Origin: CAZGSV01 sp964528605
Lineage (GTDB): Bacteria > Armatimonadota > Zipacnadia > CAZGSV01
NCBI GenBank assembly: GCA_964528605.1
Contig: CAZGSV010000103.1
Coordinates: 1-11,601, forward strand
DNA length: 11,601 bases
Direction of reading: 5' to 3'
In this document: piece after piece, positions 1 to 7,041 of the stretch
How positions within the stretch are numbered: the stretch's first letter is position 1
How the letters are laid out: every line of letters starts with the position of its first letter
Notes under the pieces: generated by a model
The model's database searches: none
Told to the model about the DNA's origin: nothing
Seen by the model: the letters and a program-made list of their open reading frames with translations, nothing else
Position numbers and translations under genes: made by a program

Positions 1-2
1 AA

Positions 3-743
3 GGCGCGCGCCTCGCAGGCTCCTCGGTGGTGTTCAGCGGCAAGACGGGGGGGCCTCTGACACTGGCCGCCGAGACTGCCCGCGTGACCGCCGGCGCCCT
101 CGTGGGCGGCGACCTCACCAGTTACGGCGAGCGGAAGCCGACCATCGAACCGGGCGCCCAGGTCCGCGGCGTCATAAGGCATGTGCCCCCTAAGGCCGAG
201 GTCGGCGCTAGGCGGGCGCGCCACAAGCACCCCATCCGCGGTTTCCTTTTCCGCTTCGGGCTGTGGGGGGTGCTGGGCGTGTTCGTTCTGCTCATCGCAC
301 CGCGGATGTTTAGCCAGAGCGCGGACAGCATCGGCGCGCGCCCCGGCGCCTGTCTTGGCTTCGGCGCCATCGCGCTCATCTGCGCTCCCGTCGCTTTCGT
401 GATTGTGTCGGTGACGCTGGTGGGCATCTCAGTTGGGCTGCTGGTCATGGGCGCCTATTTGATCGCGCTCCTGCTCAGCGGCCTGTTCGTATCCCTGTTC
501 GTCGGGCGCAAGATTCTCGGTCCCAAGCGCGCCACCTGGGCGGCGCTATTGCTCGGCGTTGCCGTCGTGGCCTTGGCGTGCATGTTGCCGCACGTCGGAT
601 GGTTGATCTCGGTGGTCGTGGTGGTCTTCGGCCTGGGCGCTGAGATGGTCTGGCTGGGCGCGGCTCTCGGCAGGCAGCGCGCTACGCCCCCACCCCCTCC
701 GCCGCCCGCTCCAGCGCCTGCGGAAGGCACAGCGGCCTCGTAG
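3..743 (+). CDS. Membrane protein with bactofilin-like (polymer-forming) N-terminal repeats, 5' truncated
   Basis: The frame is open to the left edge, so the start lies outside the window and 246 residues are visible. The GTG codons at 27 and 30 are internal. Visible residues 1-60 are Gly/Val-rich short-repeat sequence (for example VTAGALVGGDL and IEPGAQVRGVI) of the kind found in bactofilin or polymer-forming beta-solenoids. A basic linker follows (about 64-78), then about five hydrophobic segments near 82-99, 116-136, 138-165, 177-195 and 198-221. The C-terminus is a Pro/Ala tail with seven consecutive prolines. Proteins of this layout are usually annotated as polymer-forming cytoskeletal or membrane-anchored bactofilin-like proteins; the exact role is unknown. 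It converges on the next gene with a 99-base gap. I am confident that it is a real gene and moderately confident of the family; a generic membrane protein with a short repeat region is the alternative. Confidence 0.75.
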   Translation, partial: GARLAGSSVVFSGKTGGPLTLAAETARVTAGALVGGDLTSYGERKPTIEPGAQVRGVIRHVPPKAEVGARRARHKHPIRGFLFRFGLWGVLGVFVLLIAPRMFSQSADSIGARPGACLGFGAIALICAPVAFVIVSVTLVGISVGLLVMGAYLIALLLSGLFVSLFVGRKILGPKRATWAALLLGVAVVALACMLPHVGWLISVVVVVFGLGAEMVWLGAALGRQRATPPPPPPPAPAPAEGTAAS

Positions 744-769
744 CGCGAGCGCCTGCCGCCCATTATATC

Positions 770-789
770 CTCGGGGCGGCGCCGCCGAG
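770..789. terminator. GC-rich hairpin between convergent genes, possible bidirectional terminator
   Basis: A perfect 12-base palindrome, GGCGGCGCCGCC at 775-786, lies inside CTCGG (770-774) and CCGAG (785-789), which can also pair as an outer stem. It sits between the stop codons of two convergent genes, a typical place for a shared terminator. No T-tract follows on either strand, so intrinsic termination is uncertain. Palindromes of this composition also arise by chance in GC-rich DNA. Confidence 0.3.
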
Positions 790-842
790 CGACTGTCGCC
801 GCGCCTGACGGCTAGGGAGTCACCCGGTACGGCCGCTGCCGG

Positions 843-1385
843 CTAGCGCGGCACTTCACCCGTCTCGTTCAGGTTGACGCCGTGCTTCTTGAGCGCTGGA
901 GTGAGGCCCACTTTCGATACTGTCGCCTCGAACCCGCTGGTCACCGGCAGGCGGTCCGAACTGAACCTGAACAGCGTCCGCTGTCCGCCGTCTCCGGAGA
1001 CAACGGCATAGCCAACGCCGGTGACCTTTGCGTACTCGATGGGCCCCGGTTCAGGTGCCAGACCGGCTGCCTGCACCCTTTCGCGCGCACCGGCCTTGCT
1101 GAAGAGGATGCTCTCCGTGAGTTCCCACATGCGCTGCAAAGCGGCCTGCTGTTCCTTGGTCAGTTGAGACCACAGCAGCCCGCCCCCGGTCCCATTGGCG
1201 GCCGAGATCTGTTCCTCGCTAAGCGACCGAACGAACCCCACCACCAGCCGGTCCCCCTCCGCCTTCCACGCCGCCGCGCCGCCCGCCGAGGTGCGGGGCG
1301 TCTGCGTCGAAGTGCGCGACGCCGAGCGACAGCCCATGACCAAGACCAACGCCACGGCCAAGCCTATGCATAAGCCATGCTTCAT
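843..1385 (-). CDS. Small predicted lipoprotein of unknown function (180 aa)
   Basis: The protein begins with a lipoprotein signal peptide: a lysine at position 2, a hydrophobic core, and a lipobox V16-M17-G18-C19, so mature residue 1 should be lipidated Cys19. A Ser/Thr/Arg-rich linker of about 20 residues follows. The remaining ~140 residues form an acidic, soluble domain without further membrane segments and with no motif I recognise. The ATG at 1385 is supported by a strong ribosome binding site, GGGGAGGA at 1393-1400, seven bases upstream. Downstream of the deacetylase gene there is a gap of 129 bases, so it may be the last gene of that operon or separately transcribed. I do not recognise the family; an envelope location is the only functional statement I can support. 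Confidence 0.75.
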   Translation of the reverse strand: MKHGLCIGLAVALVLVMGCRSASRTSTQTPRTSAGGAAAWKAEGDRLVVGFVRSLSEEQISAANGTGGGLLWSQLTKEQQAALQRMWELTESILFSKAGARERVQAAGLAPEPGPIEYAKVTGVGYAVVSGDGGQRTLFRFSSDRLPVTSGFEATVSKVGLTPALKKHGVNLNETGEVPR

Positions 1386-1449
1386 CTTGCCGTCCTCCCC
1401 CAGAGTACATTGACCAGCATCTCCGTGCGTTAGCGCGATTCACCCCGCG

Positions 1450-1465
1450 CCCGTGCGTTCACGGG
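1450..1465. terminator. Short hairpin downstream of the deacetylase operon
   Basis: CCCGTG (1450-1455) and CACGGG (1460-1465) form a perfect 6-bp stem with a 4-base loop, CGTT. It lies about 50 bases past the stop of the upstream deacetylase on the minus strand and before the lipoprotein gene. There is no T-tract, so it could be a weak terminator, an mRNA-stabilising stem, or chance. Confidence 0.2.
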
Positions 1466-1514
1466 GACACGATACCACATTCCGCTGGCGCGCTGGTTCG
1501 CTCCCCCGCTCAGG

Positions 1515-2489
1515 CTATGCCCTGCCGGACGCTCGCTGGGCACTCCGAGGGCGGCCGGGAGAACTCCGGCGGCCAAGTTCCTCCAACATCTGCGGGATCG
1601 TGAGAAACGCGTACCCCCGCGCCTTGAGCCGCTCGATGATCGTGGGCAGCGCCTCCGGCGTGTGCGGACAGCCGGAGTCGTGCATGATGACGATGTCCCC
1701 CGGCCCAGTCCTCCGCATGACCTTGGCGATCAGGGACTTGGCCGATATCCCCGTGGGGTCTCCCGTGAGCACGGTCGCCATGATCATCGGATAGCCCTCT
1801 CTCCGGGCGCAACTGGCTACCCGGCTTTTCAGATCGTCCCCAGGGGCGCGAAAGAGCAACGGCCTGACTCCCGTGGCCCGCACAATCGCCTCGGCGCCGC
1901 GGTCAACCTGCCACGCCGCCTCTGCATCGCTGCTGCCCTTGGCGTGGCTGTAGGTGTGATTGCCGACGGCATGCCCCTCTTGCACCACGCGCGCGGCCAG
2001 GTCCGGATATGAGTCCGCGTGGATGCCCTCCATGAAGAAGGTGGCCCTGACGCCTTCACGCTTCAGGATGTCCAGGACTTGCGGCGTGTAGTCAGGCGTT
2101 GGCCCGTCGTCGAACGTGAGGCAGACTGTCTTCCGGCCGCTCCGCGGCCCGTGCCACACGGTCTTGCCTGCGAACCGTTGTGCCGCCGCGGCGTCCGCGC
2201 CAAGCGATGTCGTTTCTACCGGGGCCGCCGGAGGCGCGGGCGCGGCCTGGCCGACTTTGCCGTCCTGCGCGGCCCCGGGAGATGCAGCGGGCTCGGCCGC
2301 CGTGGGTTGCTCCGCCTGCGCAGCGGCAGGCTCGGCACGCGTCCGGCTTGCTACCCTTGTCGGGCCGCCGCCCCGACAGCCCGGGACTGCCGCAAGCAGC
2401 AGGATGCAGCCCACAGCCAGCGGTCGGCCGGCTGAGAGACCCTGCCGCCGCGTAAGGCCGCGCCGCCTCCCGCACATGCCTGAGAACAT
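1515..2489 (-). CDS. Polysaccharide deacetylase (NodB domain), downstream tandem copy with altered motifs
   Basis: Family members remove N-acetyl groups from chitin-like polymers, peptidoglycan or other N-acetylated glycans. The basic N-terminus and a hydrophobic stretch end at an imperfect lipobox (V35-P36-G37-C38), so export to the envelope, probably as a lipoprotein, is expected. An Ala/Pro/Glu-rich linker spans about 39-105. The NodB domain follows: motif 1 TFDDGP at 125-130 (Asp127 the likely general base, Asp128 a metal ligand), motif 2 HTYSH at 178-182 (two metal-ligand His), motif 3 as RAPGDD at 214-219, and motif 5 IMHD with H270. Compared with its upstream neighbour, motif 3 has lost one Pro and one Gly, and the motif-4 tryptophan is Ala238. 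Metal ligands remain, so some activity is plausible. The gene starts 14 bases after the neighbour's stop; its AGGAGGGG ribosome binding site overlaps that stop codon, suggesting coupled translation. Confidence 0.9.
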   Translation of the reverse strand: MFSGMCGRRRGLTRRQGLSAGRPLAVGCILLLAAVPGCRGGGPTRVASRTRAEPAAAQAEQPTAAEPAASPGAAQDGKVGQAAPAPPAAPVETTSLGADAAAAQRFAGKTVWHGPRSGRKTVCLTFDDGPTPDYTPQVLDILKREGVRATFFMEGIHADSYPDLAARVVQEGHAVGNHTYSHAKGSSDAEAAWQVDRGAEAIVRATGVRPLLFRAPGDDLKSRVASCARREGYPMIMATVLTGDPTGISAKSLIAKVMRRTGPGDIVIMHDSGCPHTPEALPTIIERLKARGYAFLTIPQMLEELGRRSSPGRPRSAQRASGRA

Positions 2490-2503
2490 GTCGCCCGCCC
2501 CTC

Positions 2504-3535
2504 CTACCGCGCGCGTTTGGGGCCCGCCTGCCCGACCGCCCGTGCGGCCGCCTTAGGCGACTTCTTACTGCCCTCCCTCGGATGGCCTTGGTCCTCCCAA
2601 GAGGCGAGTTCCTCGAGCATCTCGGGGACGGTCAGGAAGATGCAGCCCTGCTTCTTGGTCTCCTCGATGATCTTGGGCAGCGCCGCCACCGTGCGCGGGT
2701 GCGGGCACCCGCCGTCGTGCATCAGCACGAGGTCTCCCGGCCAGGGCGTGTGAATCACGTTGGAGATCAGGGTCTCGGTCGGAGCGCTGGTCGTGTCCGC
2801 TGAGGAGATCGTCCACATCATAAGGGGGTAGCCCTTCTCGGCGGCGTACTTGGTAGCCAGGCACTTGAGATCGCCGCCGGGGGGGCGATAGATGAGCGGC
2901 TTCACGCCCGTGGCCTGCTCTATCGCCTCCGCGCCGCTGTCCACCTCCCACGCCGCCTTCTCCACCGTCTTGCCCTTTGCGTGATTGTAGGTGTGATTGC
3001 CGATCGCGTGACCTTCCTCTACCACCCGCCGCGCGACTGCCGGAAAACGCTGCGCGTTGTAGCCGGTCATGAAGAAGGTCGCCTTGACGCCCTCCTTCTT
3101 CAGGATGGCGAGTACCTGTTCCGTGTAGGGCGGCAACGGCCCGTCGTCGAAGGTGAGGCAGATGGCTTTGCGGTTCGGATTCCGCGCGCCGTGACGTATC
3201 ACCTGGCCCGCGAAGCGGCGTGCAATCAGCCCTTCAGCATCAACCGTTGACGCTTGCCCCGCGCCGCCCGCGGAGGGGCCGTTCGCTTCGGAGGGATTGT
3301 TGCCCCTTGTGGCAGAGGTCCCCTTCTTCTGCCCGCCGGCCGCACCGCCGCGCCCTCGCGTGCTCCTGTCGGCTTCTGCCGACCTGCGCTCTGCGGCGGG
3401 ACGCACCGCCGTGCTGCGTGCGCTGCGCCGTGCTTCCTGTCTTGCGGACGCACAGCCGAGAACCACGCACGGCAGTGCGCTGAGAAGCAACCACAACGCG
3501 CAGACCTCTTGCTTGGTCATCCGCGAACGGGCCAC
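2504..3535 (-). CDS. Polysaccharide deacetylase lipoprotein (NodB domain), upstream tandem copy
   Basis: This is the more canonical of two adjacent NodB-type deacetylases. A lipoprotein signal ends at V25-L26-G27-C28. A low-complexity Arg/Ser/Gly linker covers about 29-105. The catalytic domain shows motif 1 TFDDGP at 128-133, motif 2 HTYNH at 181-185, motif 3 RPPGG at 217-221, a motif-4 region with Trp241 and Asp247, and motif 5 LMHD with His273. Asp131, His181 and His185 are the expected metal ligands and Asp130 the base. The start is uncertain: GTG at 3535 or ATG at 3520 (residue 6), neither with a strong ribosome binding site. Both keep the signal peptide, and the GTG start gives the more basic N-terminus. 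It lies 38 bases downstream of the FG-GAP gene, so the three genes are likely co-transcribed. Substrate cannot be read from sequence; an envelope glycan is inferred from the predicted location. Confidence 0.92.
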   Translation of the reverse strand: MARSRMTKQEVCALWLLLSALPCVVLGCASARQEARRSARSTAVRPAAERRSAEADRSTRGRGGAAGGQKKGTSATRGNNPSEANGPSAGGAGQASTVDAEGLIARRFAGQVIRHGARNPNRKAICLTFDDGPLPPYTEQVLAILKKEGVKATFFMTGYNAQRFPAVARRVVEEGHAIGNHTYNHAKGKTVEKAAWEVDSGAEAIEQATGVKPLIYRPPGGDLKCLATKYAAEKGYPLMMWTISSADTTSAPTETLISNVIHTPWPGDLVLMHDGGCPHPRTVAALPKIIEETKKQGCIFLTVPEMLEELASWEDQGHPREGSKKSPKAAARAVGQAGPKRAR

Positions 3536-3573
3536 CGCCGCGATTGTGGCCCCTGCGCCGTGCCTTTGTCCAG

Positions 3574-4770
3574 TCAGGCGCTCGCCTGAGGGGCAGGGTC
3601 CTCAGTGGGAGCGCTCCCGCCCAATACGTGGAATGCGCCCGAGAAGCCGAGCACCACCAGTTCCTCCCGGCCGTCGCCATTGACGTCAACGGCCCGCGCC
3701 GCCGCGCACCCCACGCACCCTTGGAAGCGAAGGCTCCCGCTCGGCTCATCAGCGAACTCGAAGCGGTCCACCTCCACCGCGTCCCCGTCCATCACCCAAC
3801 CCAGGTAGGGCGCCTTCGCCGGCTTGGGCAGTTGCTCGGCCGCGCAGATCATGGGCCCGGTGCCCAGCCAGTCCACACAGCCGCAGAGGCAGAACTGCCG
3901 GTCGAAGAGGCGCCGCCACAGCACCTTGCCCTCGGAGCCGAGCAGCATCAGATTCGGCGTCTCGGTCCAGTAGTCGCAGACGAGCACCTGCCTCCCGCGC
4001 AGGTCCTGGCGCAGGCGCGCGGCGTACACCTGCTGCCCGTGCGCGAGCCCCTCGCTGGGCGGCACGTCCCACTTGACGCTCCCGTCGGCCGCGAAGCAGG
4101 TGCACCTCTCCGGCACCACAAGTTCCGCCTCCCCATCCCCGTCAATGTCCGCGATCACCGCGTCCTCGATGTGGCTGTCACCGCCCGGCACCGGCGCCTC
4201 CCATAGAACGTGCCCCTCGCTGTTGACCACGAGGAGCCGCCCGCGGTCGCTGAAAGAGAAAACCGCCTCGTCGTTGCCGTCGCCGTCGAGGTCACCCAGG
4301 TGAAGCGAGCGGTCGTTGTGGCGACCCGCGAAGGGCATGGACCAGATCCCCTCAAGGTTCTCATCGAGGAGATCGAGGTCGCCATTCTCGAGCGTGACCC
4401 ACACCACCGTCCGCTCGCCGGCTCTCCCCACCTTGAGCGCTACCACCTGCGACGAGAACTCGCGCACGGCCGCCGTCTGCCCGGTGATCGCGCTCGCCAC
4501 GTACACCGTGGACCCGGCCGCGAAGGCTAGCGTCGGCCCGACCTCGTTGCTCGTGCCGCAACAGCACAGATGGCAGGCGTGCTCCTGTGGCGCGACATGA
4601 CCGAGATAGGTGGACCACTCGGCCTGACCGTCCGGGTGCAGACAGACCAGGCTCTGGCCCGCGCAATCGAGAAAAACGAGCTCGGTCTCCCCGTCGCCAT
4701 CCAAGTCGGCCGCCACAAAGTGCGGGCTCGCCTCGAAGCCGAGATGACTAGAGATTATCCTCACGGCCAT
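3574..4770 (-). CDS. Cysteine-rich FG-GAP/VCBS-type beta-propeller protein without signal peptide (398 aa)
   Basis: Four calcium-loop motifs of the FG-GAP/VCBS type are visible: DLDGDG at 22-27 and 160-165, DIDGDG at 208-213 and DVNGDG at 362-367, each followed by an acidic/hydrophobic strand (for example ELVF). Between them are strand-rich repeats ending in W or L with a small G/D turn, as in PQQ- or WD-like blades, so a beta-propeller is expected. Such domains usually bind ligands or partners outside the cell. Here no signal peptide is present. The ATG at 4770 has an AGGGGG ribosome binding site nine bases upstream, and an in-frame TGA at 4795-4797 rules out a missed N-terminal extension. 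The protein has 15 cysteines, several clustered (Cys66, 69-71; 294, 296, 298; 352, 355). It is the first gene of the probable operon with two deacetylases. Its function is unknown; a scaffold, sensor or metal-binding role is speculative. Confidence 0.85.
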   Translation of the reverse strand: MAVRIISSHLGFEASPHFVAADLDGDGETELVFLDCAGQSLVCLHPDGQAEWSTYLGHVAPQEHACHLCCCGTSNEVGPTLAFAAGSTVYVASAITGQTAAVREFSSQVVALKVGRAGERTVVWVTLENGDLDLLDENLEGIWSMPFAGRHNDRSLHLGDLDGDGNDEAVFSFSDRGRLLVVNSEGHVLWEAPVPGGDSHIEDAVIADIDGDGEAELVVPERCTCFAADGSVKWDVPPSEGLAHGQQVYAARLRQDLRGRQVLVCDYWTETPNLMLLGSEGKVLWRRLFDRQFCLCGCVDWLGTGPMICAAEQLPKPAKAPYLGWVMDGDAVEVDRFEFADEPSGSLRFQGCVGCAAARAVDVNGDGREELVVLGFSGAFHVLGGSAPTEDPAPQASA

Positions 4771-4797
4771 GGCGCATTTCCCCCTACGCCGCCCTCA

Positions 4798-4826
4798 ACT
4801 CTAGCACTCGCCGCCCCGCCCGGCAA
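4798..4826 (-). promoter_or_regulatory. Candidate sigma70-type promoter for the FG-GAP/deacetylase operon
   Basis: Read on the minus strand, TTGCCG (4821-4826) and TAGAGT (4798-4803) are separated by exactly 17 bases and match the -35 and -10 consensus at four of six positions each. TGC directly before the -10 gives an extended -10 TGn element. Transcription would start near 4791, leaving about 20 bases of leader containing the ribosome binding site. The matches are modest, so this is a position-supported candidate only. Confidence 0.35.
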
Positions 4827-4849
4827 CACGCCGCTCGCGCCGCTGCCTC

Positions 4850-4869
4850 CACAAGTGCCTCCGCTTGTG
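4850..4869. repeat. Inverted repeat in the divergent intergenic region, possible operator
   Basis: CACAAG (4850-4855) and CTTGTG (4864-4869) form a perfect 6-bp inverted repeat with an 8-base centre. The right arm overlaps the candidate -35 box of the PIG-L promoter. GTGCCT occurs twice nearby (4855-4860 as GTGCCT and again at 4869 onward with its first base shared with the right arm). The placement would suit a repressor site, but the arms are short. Confidence 0.25.
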
Positions 4870-4893
4870 CCTAGCCGGGGCGCCTGCTACAAC
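4865..4893 (+). promoter_or_regulatory. Weak candidate promoter for the PIG-L gene
   Basis: TTGTGC (4865-4870) and TACAAC (4888-4893) are 17 bases apart, matching the -35 at three and the -10 at four of six positions, with TGC just before the -10. It lies about 48 bases before the preferred ATG at 4941. The similarity is low and this is retained mainly for its position and spacing. Confidence 0.25.
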
Positions 4894-4940
4894 CAGCGCA
4901 GGCCGCGGCGATGACCGCCCATGGGAGAGGAGGAGCCAGC

Positions 4941-5597
4941 ATGCGCATCGTAGTCTTCGGCGCCCACCCGGATGACCCGGAGTCCGGCTGCGGCGGCACC
5001 ATTCTCGTCCACGGCCGCCAAGGCGACGAAATCACCGCTCTCTATGCTACCAGCGGCGAGCGCGGCATTCAGAGCATGGAACTCCGCCAGGCGGCGCAAC
5101 TGCGAGAGACCGAAGCCATGGAGGCCTGCGCGATTCTAGGCGCCGCCGCCCGCTTCCTCCGCCTGCCCGAACACCACATTGACACCGCTCCGGAGGCCAC
5201 CGACAAGTTCGTTCAGGCCCTACGCGCCCTGTCCCCGGACCTGCTCATCGCCCACTGGCCCCTCGACACCCACCCTGACCACCAACTCTCCGGCATCCTG
5301 GCCCTGCGCGCCTGGCTGAGAGACCCCGGCGCCTTCCGCCTGCTCTTCTTCGAGGTGCTCACCGGCGCTCAAACGCTGCACTTCAACCCGGATACCTACG
5401 TGGACATCAGCGCCGCGCAGGAAGCCAAGAAGGCGGCGGTGAGGTGCCACGCTTCCCAGCAGCCCGAGCACTGGTACCCGCACCACCGCCTGATAGAGCA
5501 GTTCCGCGGCCACGAGGCCCGCTGCGAGGCCGCCGAGGCTTTCGTCACCGCGCGCTTCTCCATGGCCGGCTTGTCGCTGCCGCCGCCCGACCGCTAG
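4941..5597 (+). CDS. PIG-L/LmbE-family zinc-dependent deacetylase (218 aa)
   Basis: Members of this family hydrolyse N-acetyl groups of small sugar conjugates such as GlcNAc-inositol, GlcNAc-malate (bacillithiol pathway) or related glycosides. The signature AHPDD is at residues 8-12, followed by a Gly/Cys-rich loop (PESGCGGT), and HPDH is at 111-114. By family precedent His9, Asp12 and His114 bind zinc and Asp11 is the general base. The central R-E-T-E-A...LG helix is also typical. There is no signal peptide, so it is cytoplasmic. I chose the ATG at 4941 because AGGAGGAG (4928-4935) lies five bases upstream and AHPDD then sits at the usual distance from the N-terminus; the ATG at 4911 would add ten residues and lacks such a site. 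It is divergent from the propeller operon and convergent with the efflux operon. The exact substrate cannot be named, and adjacency to polysaccharide deacetylases may be coincidental. Confidence 0.92.
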   Translation: MRIVVFGAHPDDPESGCGGTILVHGRQGDEITALYATSGERGIQSMELRQAAQLRETEAMEACAILGAAARFLRLPEHHIDTAPEATDKFVQALRALSPDLLIAHWPLDTHPDHQLSGILALRAWLRDPGAFRLLFFEVLTGAQTLHFNPDTYVDISAAQEAKKAAVRCHASQQPEHWYPHHRLIEQFRGHEARCEAAEAFVTARFSMAGLSLPPPDR

Positions 5598-5637
5598 CCC
5601 CCGCCAGCGCGCGTTCCCGCCCCTGCCCCCGCCTGCG

Positions 5638-6996
5638 CTACTTCTGCGCCTGCTCCGGCATCTTGCCCCCGACGGCGCGCTCGAGTTGGTCGAGCGCCGC
5701 GTTGAACTCGTAAAGAGCGTCTATGTAGTTCGCCCGCGCGCGCAGCAGGGCCGCCTGCGCGTCTATCACCTCGACATTCACCGACTTGCCCGCCTCGTAC
5801 CGCAGTTTCGCCACCCGATAGTCCTCCTCCGCCGAGGCCACCACCTCCTGCGCCGCGGCCACGCTTGCCTCGGCCGCCGTGAGCGCCAGCCAAGCCTTGT
5901 TCACTTCGTTGGCGACCTGCAAGTGGACCTGTCTCAGTTGCTCGCCCATCTCCGCTTCCCCGGCGGCGGCTGTCTCTCGACGCGCAAGCCGGGGCACGTC
6001 CACCAACGGTATCCCGACTACTATGCCCGCCGCGTAGCCCGCCTCGCGCATACCATTCGTCGAGATACCCCCGGCCATCAGCACCGCGTTTACCTGCGGC
6101 CGGTAGGCGCTCACCGCCGCTCGCGTGGAGGCCTTGGCAGCCTCAAACCTTGCCTGCGCGCCGGTTACTTCAGGGCGATTGATCTCCGCCGCGGCGAGCA
6201 ACGACTCCGGCGTCGTGACGATCGGCTGGTGCGAGAGTTCGTCGGCGAGTTGCACCTCCGAGTCCAGGCTCACCGCCATCGCCGTCTTCAGGTCCGACAG
6301 CGCCATCGCCGCGTCCCGCCGCGCGTTCGCGAGCATCTGCTTGGCGTTCGCTAGTTCCGCCTTGTCGCGCAGAAGGTACTGAAGCGGCAGTTTGCCCGCG
6401 TCGTATTTCGCCTGATCCACGCGCAGCCGCTCCTCGCTGTCGGCGACGTATTCCTGATAGACCTCCACGTAGGCCGCAGTGCGCAACGCCTGCCGATAAG
6501 CGAGTTTCGTCTCCAGAGCGACGTCCAGTTTGGCCGTCTCCACCTCGCGGTCAGCGGCCCACGCCGTCAGCACGGCGGCATCAATGTTGTGTTCCAGCCG
6601 TCCGCCCGTGCTCAACGGGTACATGAGCATCAACTGCGCCATCAGAGACCCCTCACGGCCCATGTTGAAAACCGTGCTCGGGGTCACCTCCATGGGGCTC
6701 GTGAGCGCGCTGCTCATGGTGCCCGTAGTGGCGGCTAGGGTGGCGGAGAGCGACGGCACCTTTTCCCCAACGGCCTCGAGCATGGAGAAGGACGCGCCGC
6801 GCGCACGCTGTCGGGCTGCCGCCAGCGACGGGCTATTGGCGAGCGCAGTCTCCACCGCCTTCGCCAGGGTCAGCGGCCCGCTCACCTTCGCCGGCGCCGG
6901 CCAGGCTCCTTCGCCACCCGCCGCCGAATCCGCCCACACCGCCGCTCCTCCCACCAAGCACAGGAGCACCACGAGTAGGCAACCCCTTTTGGTCAT
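5638..6996 (-). CDS. TolC-family outer membrane efflux channel
   Basis: This is the outer-membrane exit duct of the tripartite pump. A Sec signal peptide (basic residues 3-4, hydrophobic core, likely cleavage after A-V-W-A at residue 22) is followed by two tandem OEP repeats, about residues 42-245 and 264-443. Each has an N-terminal helix, a beta-hairpin region (PLSTGGRL at 127-134 in repeat 1; PLVDVPRLARR at 330-340 in repeat 2, where the usual Gly-Gly is missing), and a long Ala-rich coiled-coil helix beginning YDAGK (198-202) or YEAGK (400-404). The length of 452 residues is normal. The ATG at 6996 is backed by AGGGGAGG at 7007-7014, ten bases upstream. No signal-peptide lipobox is convincing, so a non-lipidated channel is likely. 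It is the last gene of the operon, 45 bases after the permease, and converges with the PIG-L gene 40 bases away. Confidence 0.93.
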   Translation of the reverse strand: MTKRGCLLVVLLCLVGGAAVWADSAAGGEGAWPAPAKVSGPLTLAKAVETALANSPSLAAARQRARGASFSMLEAVGEKVPSLSATLAATTGTMSSALTSPMEVTPSTVFNMGREGSLMAQLMLMYPLSTGGRLEHNIDAAVLTAWAADREVETAKLDVALETKLAYRQALRTAAYVEVYQEYVADSEERLRVDQAKYDAGKLPLQYLLRDKAELANAKQMLANARRDAAMALSDLKTAMAVSLDSEVQLADELSHQPIVTTPESLLAAAEINRPEVTGAQARFEAAKASTRAAVSAYRPQVNAVLMAGGISTNGMREAGYAAGIVVGIPLVDVPRLARRETAAAGEAEMGEQLRQVHLQVANEVNKAWLALTAAEASVAAAQEVVASAEEDYRVAKLRYEAGKSVNVEVIDAQAALLRARANYIDALYEFNAALDQLERAVGGKMPEQAQK

Positions 6997-7041
6997 TCGT
7001 CAGTCGCCTCCCCTAACAGTAAGGCCGCGCCGTAAGCGGGG

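Noticed and set aside
666..722. C-rich run near the end of the first gene as a possible repeat or frameshift
   Set aside because: It translates cleanly into a short Pro/Ala tail and ends at an in-frame stop; low-complexity tails of this kind are common.
762..767. Perfect TATAAT on the minus strand between the first two genes
   Set aside because: No -35-like sequence lies about 17 bases upstream (GCTCGG is there), and it would only transcribe antisense to the first gene. Treated as chance.
3544..4206. Plus-strand open frame of 220 codons antisense to the FG-GAP gene
   Set aside because: The opposite strand has four calcium-loop motifs in frame and a good ribosome binding site. The plus-strand translation shows no recognisable domain and no upstream site.
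4911..4913. ATG at 4911 as start of the PIG-L gene
   Set aside because: No good ribosome binding site precedes it, and the ten added residues include the translated purine-rich ribosome binding site of the ATG at 4941.
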